A stretch of 22,026 bases of DNA from an uncultured bacterium (GTDB lineage: Bacteria > Cyanobacteriota > Vampirovibrionia > Gastranaerophilales > Gastranaerophilaceae), in assembly GCA_900551675.1 (NCBI GenBank), contig URXH01000025.1, positions 1-22,026 on the forward strand, read 5' to 3'. Both the position numbers and the translations under genes were made by a program. The notes beneath the pieces were generated by a model that was given only the letters and a program-made list of their open reading frames with translations, was not told the origin of the DNA and ran no database searches. Below, piece by piece: positions 15,801 through 22,026 of the stretch (positions within the stretch are counted from its first letter, which is position 1; each line of letters opens with the position of its first letter).

Positions 15801-16009
15801 AATCTTGTTAAATCCGAAACGGTTGTTTCCAGTGCATTTGAAAGCTCAATAAGGGTGTCAAGCGATGGTTTTGAGAAAGCTACTTCGATTTTTCCCATAA
15901 AATTAAGGCTTATATTCATTTTATCCGCCAGTTCCTGCTGCGTCAGACCAAGTTCTTTACGTCTATGTTTTATATTCTGTCCTAATTTTACGTAGAATTC
16001 AGAATTCAT
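15797..16009 (-). CDS. XRE-family HTH regulator
   Basis: A 70-residue single-domain regulator. KLGQNIKHRRKELGLTQQEL, ADKMNISLNFMGKIE and LDTLIELSNALETTVSDL fit the Cro/C1 helix-turn-helix from end to end. It has no other domain. Its stop codon overlaps that of the convergent PurN-like gene by 3 bases. It is divergent from the prepilin-like gene, and the 89-bp space between them holds a dense array of TACGTA palindromes that also reaches into its first codons. It therefore most likely represses both itself and the pilin gene. No Shine-Dalgarno sequence is evident before its ATG. Confidence 0.85.
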   Translation of the reverse strand: MNSEFYVKLGQNIKHRRKELGLTQQELADKMNISLNFMGKIEVAFSKPSLDTLIELSNALETTVSDLTRF

Positions 16010-16061
16010 ACGTACAGTTTATACGTAAAGTTTTATTAATTATACGTACTGCTAATACGTA
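16009..16061. promoter_or_regulatory. Operator array: two TACGTA-N7-TACGTA units
   Basis: TACGTA occurs at 16009-16014, 16022-16027, 16043-16048 and 16056-16061. These form two 19-bp units, TACGTACAGTTTATACGTA and TACGTACTGCTAATACGTA, with 34 bases from one to the next. A fifth TACGTA is at 15989-15994 inside the regulator gene. The 13-bp spacing inside each unit is slightly more than one helical turn. The units lie across both divergent promoters, as expected for autoregulation. Confidence 0.75.
16039..16044 (-). promoter_or_regulatory. -10 box candidate for the XRE regulator
   Basis: TATAAT on the minus strand, partly overlapping the TACGTA at 16043, about 30 bases before the regulator ATG. 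No good -35 box is visible. Confidence 0.4.
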
Positions 16062-16067
16062 AATTAT

Positions 16068-16075
16068 GCTATAAT
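16068..16075 (+). promoter_or_regulatory. Extended -10 promoter of the prepilin-like gene
   Basis: TGCTATAAT (from 16067) is a perfect extended -10 element. The second operator unit (16043-16061) covers the -35 and spacer region, so repressor binding would block polymerase. Confidence 0.6.
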
Positions 16076-16098
16076 TAGTATATGGAGGGATTTGCAAT

Positions 16099-16866
16099 AT
16101 GAAAATTAGAGCTTTTGCATCAGATGAAGGTACTGCATGCGCAGGGCATTTTGAGAATATTCGCAGAGTTGCCTTTACCCTGGCAGAGGTTTTAATTACA
16201 TTGGGCATTATAGGTGCAGTCGCTGCTATGACTCTGCCTTCTTTGATAAATAATTATCAGCATAAAGTTCTTGAAACGCAGTTTAAAAAAGCTTATTCTA
16301 TATTGTACCGGCTTGTATTACAGGTGCAGAATGAAAGCGGAATGCCATTGAACGTAAAAGATTATTCGTATTCTTACACCGGTGATAAATATAAACTTTA
16401 TAATGCTCTTAAACCTTATATAATAGCTAATTTTTGTAATAATACAGGCTGTATAGACAGAATTGAAGTTGATGATGGTAGCAATAAACCTATTCAAAAT
16501 ATGAAAAATTACCATACTTATAATAATGCTAATAAAAATACTTCTTCTTATTTTATGGAATGCGGCGGTTTTATACTGCCTGACGGAATGTCTGTTTATG
16601 TAGAAAATTACAATGCTAAAAATTTAATGTTATCAGTTGATGTTAATGGTGTAGGTAAACGCCCTAACCGCTGGGGACATGATTTGTTTACGTTCTCAAT
16701 TGATAACGAAACAGGAAAATTAATCCCTAACGGAGTTGATGGAGCCTATTGGGGAGTTGACCGCAGAGAGGAATATTGTTCATTAACAAATTCAAATAAA
16801 AATAACGGCATTACCTGCTCCTATTATGCATTGAATGATCCGAATTATTTTAAAAATCTACCATAA
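16099..16866 (+). CDS. Type IV prepilin-like protein
   Basis: A 255-residue protein with a 25-residue leader ending RRVA and then FTLAEVLITLGIIGAVAAMT, the class of N-methylated prepilin helix cut by prepilin peptidase. F26 would be the first mature residue and E30 the conserved Glu at +5. Position -1 is Ala, where Gly is usual. The C-terminal domain contains a LPDGMSV turn, then VDVNGVGKRPNRWGHDLFTF and GKLIPNGVDG, a calcium-site-like pattern seen in pseudopilins. Several cysteines could form disulfides. It probably belongs to a pilus or type II secretion-like filament at the cell surface. GGAGGG lies 9 bases before the ATG. The only visible neighbour is the divergent XRE regulator, whose operator covers its promoter; no assembly genes are present here. 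Confidence 0.85.
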   Translation: MKIRAFASDEGTACAGHFENIRRVAFTLAEVLITLGIIGAVAAMTLPSLINNYQHKVLETQFKKAYSILYRLVLQVQNESGMPLNVKDYSYSYTGDKYKLYNALKPYIIANFCNNTGCIDRIEVDDGSNKPIQNMKNYHTYNNANKNTSSYFMECGGFILPDGMSVYVENYNAKNLMLSVDVNGVGKRPNRWGHDLFTFSIDNETGKLIPNGVDGAYWGVDRREEYCSLTNSNKNNGITCSYYALNDPNYFKNLP

Positions 16867-16870
16867 ATTG

Positions 16871-16899
16871 TAGACTGTTATTTTGTATTGGTGTATAAT
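16871..16899 (+). promoter_or_regulatory. Promoter candidate for glgC
   Basis: TAGACT (16871-16876), 17 bases, TATAAT (16894-16899). The leader of about 20 bases contains AGGGGG before the ATG at 16926. Confidence 0.6.
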
Positions 16900-16925
16900 T
16901 GGCATGTAAAAAAGGGGGTCCGGAC

Positions 16926-18161
16926 ATGTCTATAGATGATGCATTGGTAATGATTTTGGCTGGCGGTGAAGGGAAAAGGCTCTATCCTTTAACTAAAGAC
17001 AGAGCAAAACCGGCTGTTCCGTTCGGCGGAAGATACAGAATTATTGATTTTGTTCTCAATAATTTTATAAATTCCGGATTTTTTAAGATTAAGGTTTTAA
17101 CGCAGTATAAATCTGATTCTTTGAATAAGCATATTACAAGAGGCTGGGCTTTATCTCCTTTTTTAAATCAATATGTAGATCTTGCTCCTGCACAGATGAG
17201 GACAGGTTCTGACTGGTACAGGGGAACTGCAGATGCTATTTATCAGAATGTTTTTCATATAACTGATGAAGATCCTGATTATGTCTGTATATTCGGAGGC
17301 GACCATATTTATAAAATGGATGTTTCGCAGATGCTTGATTTTCATAAAGAAAAAGGAGCAGATTTATCAATTTCTGCAATTCCAATACCAATTGAAGAAG
17401 CATCAGAATTCGGCATTATTGAAGTTGATGACGATTGGCGACTTATAAACTTTGTAGAAAAGCCAAAAGACAAGCCTAAATCAATTCCAGGTAATCCTGA
17501 TATGTGTCTTGCTTCAATGGGGAATTATATATTTAACAAGAATATTCTGCTTGATGCACTGGATAGAGATGAAGAAATTAAAGAATCCTCTCATGATTTC
17601 GGGAAAAATGTTATTCCAATGCTTTTAAGAGATGGCAAGAATATTTATATTTATAATTTCAACGACAATTCATTTCCCGGAATGACTGATACAGAACGCG
17701 GTTACTGGCGTGATGTCGGAAGTATAGATGCTTACTGGCAGGCAAATATGGATTTATTGGCCTATGATCCTGAACTTAATTTGTATTCTCAGGATTGGCC
17801 TTTGAGAACTTTCAATTACAATTATCCTCCTGCTAAATTTATCTGGGCAGAAGGCGAGCGTGTAGGTATGGCAACAAATTCCATGGTATCGGAAGGATGT
17901 ATTGTATCAGGCGGAGGTTTGTCAAGGTGCGTGCTTTCTCCAAAAGTTAAAGTTAACAGTTATTCTCAGATTTCTGAGAGTATTTTGATGGAAAATGTTG
18001 AAATCGGCCGTCATTCAAAAATCAAGCGGGCTATTATTGATAAAAATGTTATTGTTCCGCCGAATACGAGAATAGGCTTTAACCGCGAAGATGATATAAA
18101 TCGGGGATTTCATGTTTCGCCTAACGGTGTAACAGTTGTTCCTAAAGGCGCAAAACTTTAA
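16926..18161 (+). CDS. glgC: Glucose-1-phosphate adenylyltransferase (ADP-glucose pyrophosphorylase)
   Basis: It makes ADP-glucose from glucose-1-phosphate and ATP, the committed step of bacterial glycogen synthesis. It is 411 residues from the ATG at 16926. An in-frame TTG at 16899 is part of the -10 box and can be dismissed. The nucleotide-binding loop LAGGEGKRLYPLT (11-23) is followed by the regulatory-site-like KPAVPFGGRYRIIDF, DWYRGTADAIYQN (97-108), the catalytic Asp in GGDH (124-127), EFGIIEVD (161-168) and FVEKP (176-180) with the lysine that holds glucose-1-phosphate. The C-terminal left-handed beta helix with ISESILMENVEIG and the final NG-TVVPKGAKL is complete. It is transcribed alone. 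The effector that controls it cannot be read from the sequence. Confidence 0.97.
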   Translation: MSIDDALVMILAGGEGKRLYPLTKDRAKPAVPFGGRYRIIDFVLNNFINSGFFKIKVLTQYKSDSLNKHITRGWALSPFLNQYVDLAPAQMRTGSDWYRGTADAIYQNVFHITDEDPDYVCIFGGDHIYKMDVSQMLDFHKEKGADLSISAIPIPIEEASEFGIIEVDDDWRLINFVEKPKDKPKSIPGNPDMCLASMGNYIFNKNILLDALDRDEEIKESSHDFGKNVIPMLLRDGKNIYIYNFNDNSFPGMTDTERGYWRDVGSIDAYWQANMDLLAYDPELNLYSQDWPLRTFNYNYPPAKFIWAEGERVGMATNSMVSEGCIVSGGGLSRCVLSPKVKVNSYSQISESILMENVEIGRHSKIKRAIIDKNVIVPPNTRIGFNREDDINRGFHVSPNGVTVVPKGAKL

Positions 18162-18283
18162 GCTGGTATTTTTTTTATATTTGATTTATTATATTTTAGC
18201 AAAAAATTGTAAATCTTTATTAATAAATAGGGATATTAAAGCAATTATTTACCTTCACGTGCTTTATAAACTCGGGTAGTAAA

Positions 18284-18856
18284 ATGGCGCTGTTAAGTAT
18301 AAAATCATACATTACAAATACCCCGCTGTATAGAGGTGCGGCAAGTATCTATCGCGGTGCAAAACAAAAGGGTCTGGATGTTGTTCCGGAGTCTGTATAT
18401 TCCAATGATAGAGTTATTAAAGGTATAAAAAAAACAGGGGAGAAAATTTCCTCAGCGGAACAACGATTGATTTTAGGCGCTTCAGCGTTAATGTCTCAGC
18501 CGTTTATTGATTGGAATAACAAAAATGTCGATGAAAAAACAAGAAAAGTTTCTGTTGCAAGAACTGTTGCAAAAATTATCGCAGGAACTTTGACAGGATA
18601 TTATATAAGGAAAGGATGTATAAAAGGTATAAAAGCGCTATCTCAGATTCCAGGCGAAAATGTGCCTAAATGGAAAACGATTTTTACGCCAAAAAATGTA
18701 AAAGATAATACATCCGATGCATTTATTCAGTACCGTAATGCAATGGGAACAGTTGTTGCTCTCGTTGTTATGATGTTTACCAACTTTTTAATTGATGCAC
18801 CTTTAACTAAATTTTTGACAAATACATTTATTAAGCATGGGGAGGATAAGAAATGA
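18284..18856 (+). CDS. Small membrane protein of unknown function, related to the 5001-8422 pair
   Basis: A 190-residue protein with hydrophobic segments near residues 61-72, 91-107 and 149-168. I do not recognise a named family. Some segments recall the large paralogs upstream: LMSQPFIDW against the MQPINRW motif, VDEKTRKVSVARTVAKI followed by a membrane helix and a lysine against DKNELREATVRDI, and FLIDAPLTKFLTN against GIPKLNIYMTN near their C-termini. It may be a shortened relative corresponding to their C-terminal half. The similarity is weak and by eye. A 122-bp AT-rich gap separates it from glgC. It overlaps the next gene by 4 bases (ATGA), so the two are translationally coupled. Confidence 0.7.
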   Translation: MALLSIKSYITNTPLYRGAASIYRGAKQKGLDVVPESVYSNDRVIKGIKKTGEKISSAEQRLILGASALMSQPFIDWNNKNVDEKTRKVSVARTVAKIIAGTLTGYYIRKGCIKGIKALSQIPGENVPKWKTIFTPKNVKDNTSDAFIQYRNAMGTVVALVVMMFTNFLIDAPLTKFLTNTFIKHGEDKK

Positions 18857-19491
18857 AGTCTCCTGCCCAGCTATTTTCAGATTTTAAAACAGTAATGTAT
18901 AAAAAGTACGGAGAAAATCCCGGACAAATGCTCGTTCACACGGGGGTTCTGGGCTGGATCTTATCTTCACTTGCGCAGGTTACTGCAGTTGTATTTAACG
19001 ATAAAATTTCACCTGAACAGAAAACGTTTCTTATTCCGCAGGAAGCAGCTGATGCTTTTGTAAATATTGTCTCATTTTATGTTATTACAAGTTCATTTAA
19101 AAATCTGGCGTCAAAATTAGTTTCTACAGGCAAGCTCACTACAAAACCAATTAGAGAATTTTTAACAAAACAGGGTGTAACTTCGTCAGAGCATATAGGA
19201 AAATTAGGTTTTAATATTGAAAATATGGCAAATTTTCAAGATATAAAAGGTGATTATAAAGCTTTCAAAAACGGTGTTGATGTTGTTGCAAGTACGGCAG
19301 GGTCAATTCTTTCATGTAACATTGTAACTCCTATTTTGAGAAATGAATATGCATCTAAACAGCAGAAAAAAGCTATAGCCAAAATGCATGGCACTGATAC
19401 TCATGAGTTGAAATCACCGAGAGGCATTTCAATGGATACTTATATAAAACTTTCTTCTGCAAAATATTCATCAGGCTCTCTAAAAATATAA
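18853..19491 (+). CDS. Small membrane-associated protein of unknown function
   Basis: A 212-residue protein, not recognised. Hydrophobic stretches at about 28-48 (LVHTGVLGWILSSLAQVTAV) and 70-83 (AFVNIVSFYVITSSF) suggest membrane insertion, followed by a polar region and another weakly hydrophobic stretch near 145-160 (VVASTAGSILSCNIVTPIL). The N-terminus SPAQLFSDFKTVMYKKYG is amphipathic. The start codon lies in ATGA with the stop codon of the preceding gene, and GGAGGA is upstream, so both proteins are made together and may form one complex. It converges on the anti-sigma gene and the two coding ends overlap by 12 bases, which leaves no room for a terminator between them. Confidence 0.7.
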   Translation: MKSPAQLFSDFKTVMYKKYGENPGQMLVHTGVLGWILSSLAQVTAVVFNDKISPEQKTFLIPQEAADAFVNIVSFYVITSSFKNLASKLVSTGKLTTKPIREFLTKQGVTSSEHIGKLGFNIENMANFQDIKGDYKAFKNGVDVVASTAGSILSCNIVTPILRNEYASKQQKKAIAKMHGTDTHELKSPRGISMDTYIKLSSAKYSSGSLKI

Positions 19492-20016
19492 CATTTTAAT
19501 AACTCCGGCAACAATAACTGTTATCATCATGAAAAATATAGCTGTAAGTTTGTAAAATGAAAAATTTATCTTTTCGTCGGCATTATCATGTTTAAACTGG
19601 CATATTGTCGTTTTGGAGTAATCGTTTTTCAGTTCATTTTTTGTTTTTTCAAATGAAGAGTGCAGCAGTTTTTTAAATGTGTAGATATTTTCAAGGTCCT
19701 GTCTTGCAAGAGGGTTCGAAATTGCGATTTTTTTTATTTTGATGCTGTCGATGCTGTTCAACTCATTGTCAACATAGGCAGAAAGATTTGATTTAAAATC
19801 TTCATACTGTTTTGTTGCATAAGGATTTTCAATTTCTTCATTTTGAATTTCTATAAATTTATTCATAATGTTTTGCATAGAGATAAATTTTTCCATGCAT
19901 TCGGGACAATTTTCGAGATGTCTGCGGACGCATTCTTTTAGTTTTGAACTTAATGTGTCTTCTATATAAAAATTCAATAAGGCAGTAACCTGTTCGCAAG
20001 TAAGCTGGTTATTCAT
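19480..20016 (-). CDS. Membrane-anchored anti-sigma factor (zinc-type ZAS domain)
   Basis: A 178-residue partner of the sigma factor encoded just upstream. The N-terminal zf-HC2 type domain has C7, then H33-x3-C37-x2-C40 (RRHLENCPEC), the ZAS zinc site that holds ECF sigma factors inactive. A second stretch at 77-118 (LSAYVDNELNSID to FKKLL) follows the same ZAS helix pattern but has no Cys or His ligands. A membrane helix at about 155-176 ends only a couple of residues before the C-terminus, so there is practically no sensor domain outside the membrane. Signal sensing must therefore involve the membrane helix, the zinc site or another protein. AGGAG precedes the ATG, 16 bases after the sigma gene. 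Confidence 0.87.
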   Translation of the reverse strand: MNNQLTCEQVTALLNFYIEDTLSSKLKECVRRHLENCPECMEKFISMQNIMNKFIEIQNEEIENPYATKQYEDFKSNLSAYVDNELNSIDSIKIKKIAISNPLARQDLENIYTFKKLLHSSFEKTKNELKNDYSKTTICQFKHDNADEKINFSFYKLTAIFFMMITVIVAGVIKMLYF

Positions 20017-20032
20017 TTGTATTTCTCCTTTT

Positions 20033-20626
20033 TCAGATATATGCTTTTAAGTCTTCCTGCAGTTTGCCTCTGGCTCTTGCAATCCTTGATTTTACCGTCC
20101 CTATGCTTGAATGTGTTGCTTTTGCAATTTCTTCATAGCTAAGCCCCTGAAGTTCTCGAAGAATTATTGCAATTCTGAATTGTTCAGGCAGTTCTAGAAT
20201 CGCATTTTTAATAATTCTTTCAAGTTCAGAGGAAATACATTTCTCATGCGGTTTGCATTTTTTATCAAGAAGCTGAAATTTTATGGGCGGTGAATCTTCT
20301 GTTTCATCGTCAAGAGAAATAGTTTCGGCTTTCCGCTGGCTTTTGCGAAGTTCATCATAGAAAAGATTTGTTATAATCTGATTAAGCCAGCTTTTAAATA
20401 ATTTTGGATTTTTTAAATTATGTATATTTTTAGCAACACGTAAAAGCGCTTCCTGAGTCAAATCCGAAACATTTTCTCTGCCCCTGCTAAGGTATGAAAA
20501 CGCCGCAAAAACATTTTTCTGCTCCCGTTTTATAAGTTCTTCCAGAGCTTTAAAATCGTTTTGCTGAGATAGAACAACAAGTTCTTCCAGAGGCATTTTT
20601 TTATACTGCAGTTTGTTGCCTGACAT
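20033..20626 (-). CDS. ECF-type RNA polymerase sigma factor
   Basis: A 197-residue group IV sigma-70 protein. Region 2 spans about 26-95, with VSDLTQEALLRVAKNI (core binding) and FKSWLNQIITNLFYDELRKSQ (the -10 reading helix). A charged linker follows, then region 4 at about 132-190, with LPEQFRIAIILRELQGLSYE, EIAKATHSSIGTVKSRI and ARARGKLQ. It directs RNA polymerase to a small set of promoters when released by the anti-sigma factor encoded next to it. AAGGAG lies before the ATG. It is 94 bases downstream of leuC on the same strand, and an inverted repeat in that gap could mark a separate control site. The target genes are not evident from this window. Confidence 0.93.
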   Translation of the reverse strand: MSGNKLQYKKMPLEELVVLSQQNDFKALEELIKREQKNVFAAFSYLSRGRENVSDLTQEALLRVAKNIHNLKNPKLFKSWLNQIITNLFYDELRKSQRKAETISLDDETEDSPPIKFQLLDKKCKPHEKCISSELERIIKNAILELPEQFRIAIILRELQGLSYEEIAKATHSSIGTVKSRIARARGKLQEDLKAYI

Positions 20627-20663
20627 AAAATTCTCCTTACATGTATAGTAAGAAATTTTTGTC

Positions 20664-20680
20664 AGGAAATGCTCATTCCT
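20664..20680. promoter_or_regulatory. Short inverted repeat upstream of the sigma gene
   Basis: AGGAA and TTCCT around a 7-base centre, in the gap between leuC and the sigma gene. It could be an operator, a weak hairpin after leuC, or part of a self-regulated promoter. No T-run follows. No standard promoter at correct spacing is clear here. Confidence 0.25.
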
Positions 20681-20720
20681 TATTACATAGCCAATGGAAT
20701 ATATTTTTTATTCAATAATT

Positions 20721-21962
20721 TTAATCCGCCGAGATATATCCTTTTAATGCAGTGTATGACGCAACATAGGGTGATGCAAGGTATATTGAACCTTCAACGT
20801 TACCCATTCTTCCGCGGAAGTTTCTGTTTTGGGTGGCAAGACAGACTTCTCCGTCAGCAAGTGTTCCGGCATGAACTCCTACACATGGACCGCATCCGGG
20901 TGGAAGGATTGTTGCATTTGCATCTACAAATATTGATATAAGACCTTCATCAAGCGCCTGTAAATAAATATCTTTTGATGCAGGACAAATAAGCATTCTC
21001 ACATCAGGATTTATTTTTTTGCCTTTTAAAATTTTTGCAACAACTCTCAAGTCTTCAATTCTGCCGTTTGTGCATGTGCCGACAAAAACCTGATCCACTT
21101 TTACGTCTTTTAATTCTTCAACAGGTTTTGTGTTGTCAACTGTATGCGGGCATGAAATTGTGTGCCCGATATCCTGAGCATTGATTTTAATTACACGTTC
21201 ATAAACAGCATCAGAATCAGGTTTCAAGCTTCTGAATTTATCTTCGCGTCCGCGTGATTTTAAAAATTCTTTTGTTTTTTCATCCGCAACAAACAATCCT
21301 GCCTTTGCACCTGCTTCAACAGCCATATTGGCAAGCGTAAATCGTTCAGACATCGGCATATTTTCAATTGTATCACCGCAAAACTCTAAAGCTTTATAAG
21401 TTGCTCCGTCAGCGCCTATCATACCGATCAGGTGAAGCATCAAATCTTTTGAACAAATTCCTTCTTTAAATTTTCCTGTTACTTCAATTTTAAAAGTCTG
21501 CGGTACTTTTAACCATGTCTTGCCCAGCGCCATTGCAACCGCAATATCGGTTGAGCCCATACCTGTGGCAAAAGCTCCGAGTGCACCGGAAGTGCAGGTA
21601 TGAGAATCCGCTCCTACAAGAATTTCACACGGGTTTACGAAAGTTTCAATAAGTCTCTGGTGGCATACGCCTGCTCCTACATCTGACAGGACTGCTCCGT
21701 ATTCTTTGGAAAAATTTCTGAGAACTGTATGTGTATTGGAAAGTTCTTTTCTAGGGCTTGGAGAAGCATGATCAATAAATAAAATTGTTCTTTCAGGATT
21801 ATTTAGTTTGTCTTTCCCTAATTTTTTGAACTCCTGTACCGTTAAAGGACCGGTGCCGTCTTGCACTGCACACACATCTACTTTTGCGATTACAAGTTCT
21901 CCTGCTTTAACTTTTCTCCCTGCATGTTCTGATATAATTTTTTCTGCTAAAGTCTGCCCCAT
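20721..21962 (-). CDS. leuC: 3-isopropylmalate dehydratase large subunit
   Basis: It isomerises 2-isopropylmalate to 3-isopropylmalate in leucine synthesis, using a 4Fe-4S cluster, together with the small subunit LeuD. It is 413 residues from the ATG at 21960-21962. The ATG at 21966-21968 directly abuts the AGGAGG at 21969-21974, whereas the chosen start has the proper 6-base spacing. The cluster cysteines are C297 in GTCTNG and C357 and C360 in PPGCGPCVG; GADSHTCTSGALGAF is the aconitase-family signature. The length of about 415 places it in the shorter archaeal-type LeuC/homoaconitase group, not the 465-residue E. coli type. leuD is not downstream, where an unrelated sigma factor lies, so it must be upstream beyond the window or elsewhere. 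Substrate preference cannot be settled from this subunit. Confidence 0.95.
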   Translation of the reverse strand: MGQTLAEKIISEHAGRKVKAGELVIAKVDVCAVQDGTGPLTVQEFKKLGKDKLNNPERTILFIDHASPSPRKELSNTHTVLRNFSKEYGAVLSDVGAGVCHQRLIETFVNPCEILVGADSHTCTSGALGAFATGMGSTDIAVAMALGKTWLKVPQTFKIEVTGKFKEGICSKDLMLHLIGMIGADGATYKALEFCGDTIENMPMSERFTLANMAVEAGAKAGLFVADEKTKEFLKSRGREDKFRSLKPDSDAVYERVIKINAQDIGHTISCPHTVDNTKPVEELKDVKVDQVFVGTCTNGRIEDLRVVAKILKGKKINPDVRMLICPASKDIYLQALDEGLISIFVDANATILPPGCGPCVGVHAGTLADGEVCLATQNRNFRGRMGNVEGSIYLASPYVASYTALKGYISAD

Positions 21963-21985
21963 AACCATCCTCCTGTTTTTTCACT

Positions 21986-22014
21986 AATATAGCAAAAAAA
22001 AACGACTGCATCAA
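21986..22014 (-). promoter_or_regulatory. Promoter candidate for leuC
   Basis: Minus strand: TTGATG (22014-22009), 17 bases, TATATT (21991-21986), preceded by TGC to give an extended -10. The start near 21979 leaves a leader of about 17 bases with AGGAGG. The -35 box is inside the hairpin of the adjoining terminator. Confidence 0.5.
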
Positions 22015-22019
22015 GTCGT
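21994..22019 (-). terminator. Rho-independent terminator of an upstream minus-strand gene
   Basis: ACGACT and AGTCGT (22019-22002 on the minus strand) form a 6-bp stem with a 6-base loop, followed by a T-run down to 21994. It would end a transcript entering from beyond the right edge. Confidence 0.65.
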
Positions 22020-22026
22020 AATAATA

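Noticed and set aside
16899..16925. TTG start for glgC giving nine extra residues
   Set aside because: The TTG overlaps the TATAAT promoter box, and the ATG at 16926 has AGGGGG before it.
18241..18283. CACGTG palindrome and TATAAA before the small membrane-protein pair as promoter or operator
   Set aside because: It is a single palindrome without repeats and no -35 box lies at proper spacing, so I could not support a specific site.
21963..21968. Upstream ATG of leuC (21966-21968)
   Set aside because: It touches the AGGAGG directly, leaving no spacing; the ATG at 21960-21962 is at the right distance.

Overview
The window looks like a chromosomal segment of a non-photosynthetic cyanobacterial relative, most likely a gut Melainabacteria/Gastranaerophilales-type organism. 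Four things point there. The ATP synthase operon has the cyanobacterial order a-c-b'-b-delta-alpha-gamma, with separate b and b' subunits and with beta and epsilon absent. There is a GlgC ADP-glucose pyrophosphorylase. A prepilin-like protein has the N-terminal signature FTLAEVLITLGIIG, which I associate with this lineage. Most of the DNA is AT-rich. The taxonomic call is inference from gene content; no 16S or other marker is present.

Layout. (1) 1-3086 (+): the right-hand end of a probable anti-phage island, with the tail of an unseen gene, a PD-(D/E)XK nuclease-like protein (DUF4420 type) and an AIPR-family protein. Parts of it are richer in GC than the flanking genes. (2) 3097-4705: a possible decayed reading frame running into the start of a CCA-adding enzyme gene. 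(3) 5001-8422: two adjacent paralogous multi-pass membrane proteins of unknown function. (4) 8405-8985: a decayed prepilin-like gene on the minus strand, back to back with a very small XRE-type regulator, then a bidirectional terminator. (5) 9013-14369 (-): seven ATP synthase genes, with a roughly 180-bp tandem repeat carrying two copies of a candidate promoter between alpha and gamma. (6) 14475-15800 (+): birA and a PurN-like protein that has lost its catalytic triad and gained a Cys-rich tail. (7) 15797-16866: an XRE repressor divergent from an intact prepilin-like gene, separated by a striking TACGTA operator array. (8) 16926-18161: glgC. (9) 18284-19491: two overlapping small membrane-protein genes with weak similarity to the pair in region 3. 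(10) 19480-22019 (-): leuC, then an ECF sigma factor and its anti-sigma factor.

How the genes fit together. Most are housekeeping: tRNA 3'-end maturation, ATP synthase, biotin attachment, glycogen and leucine synthesis. The accessory content is the defence pair at the left edge, the two regulator/pilin loci and the lineage-specific membrane proteins. Two loci show the same arrangement of an XRE regulator back to back with a prepilin-like gene, one intact and one decayed. No tRNA, rRNA, CRISPR array, transposase or replication origin was seen.
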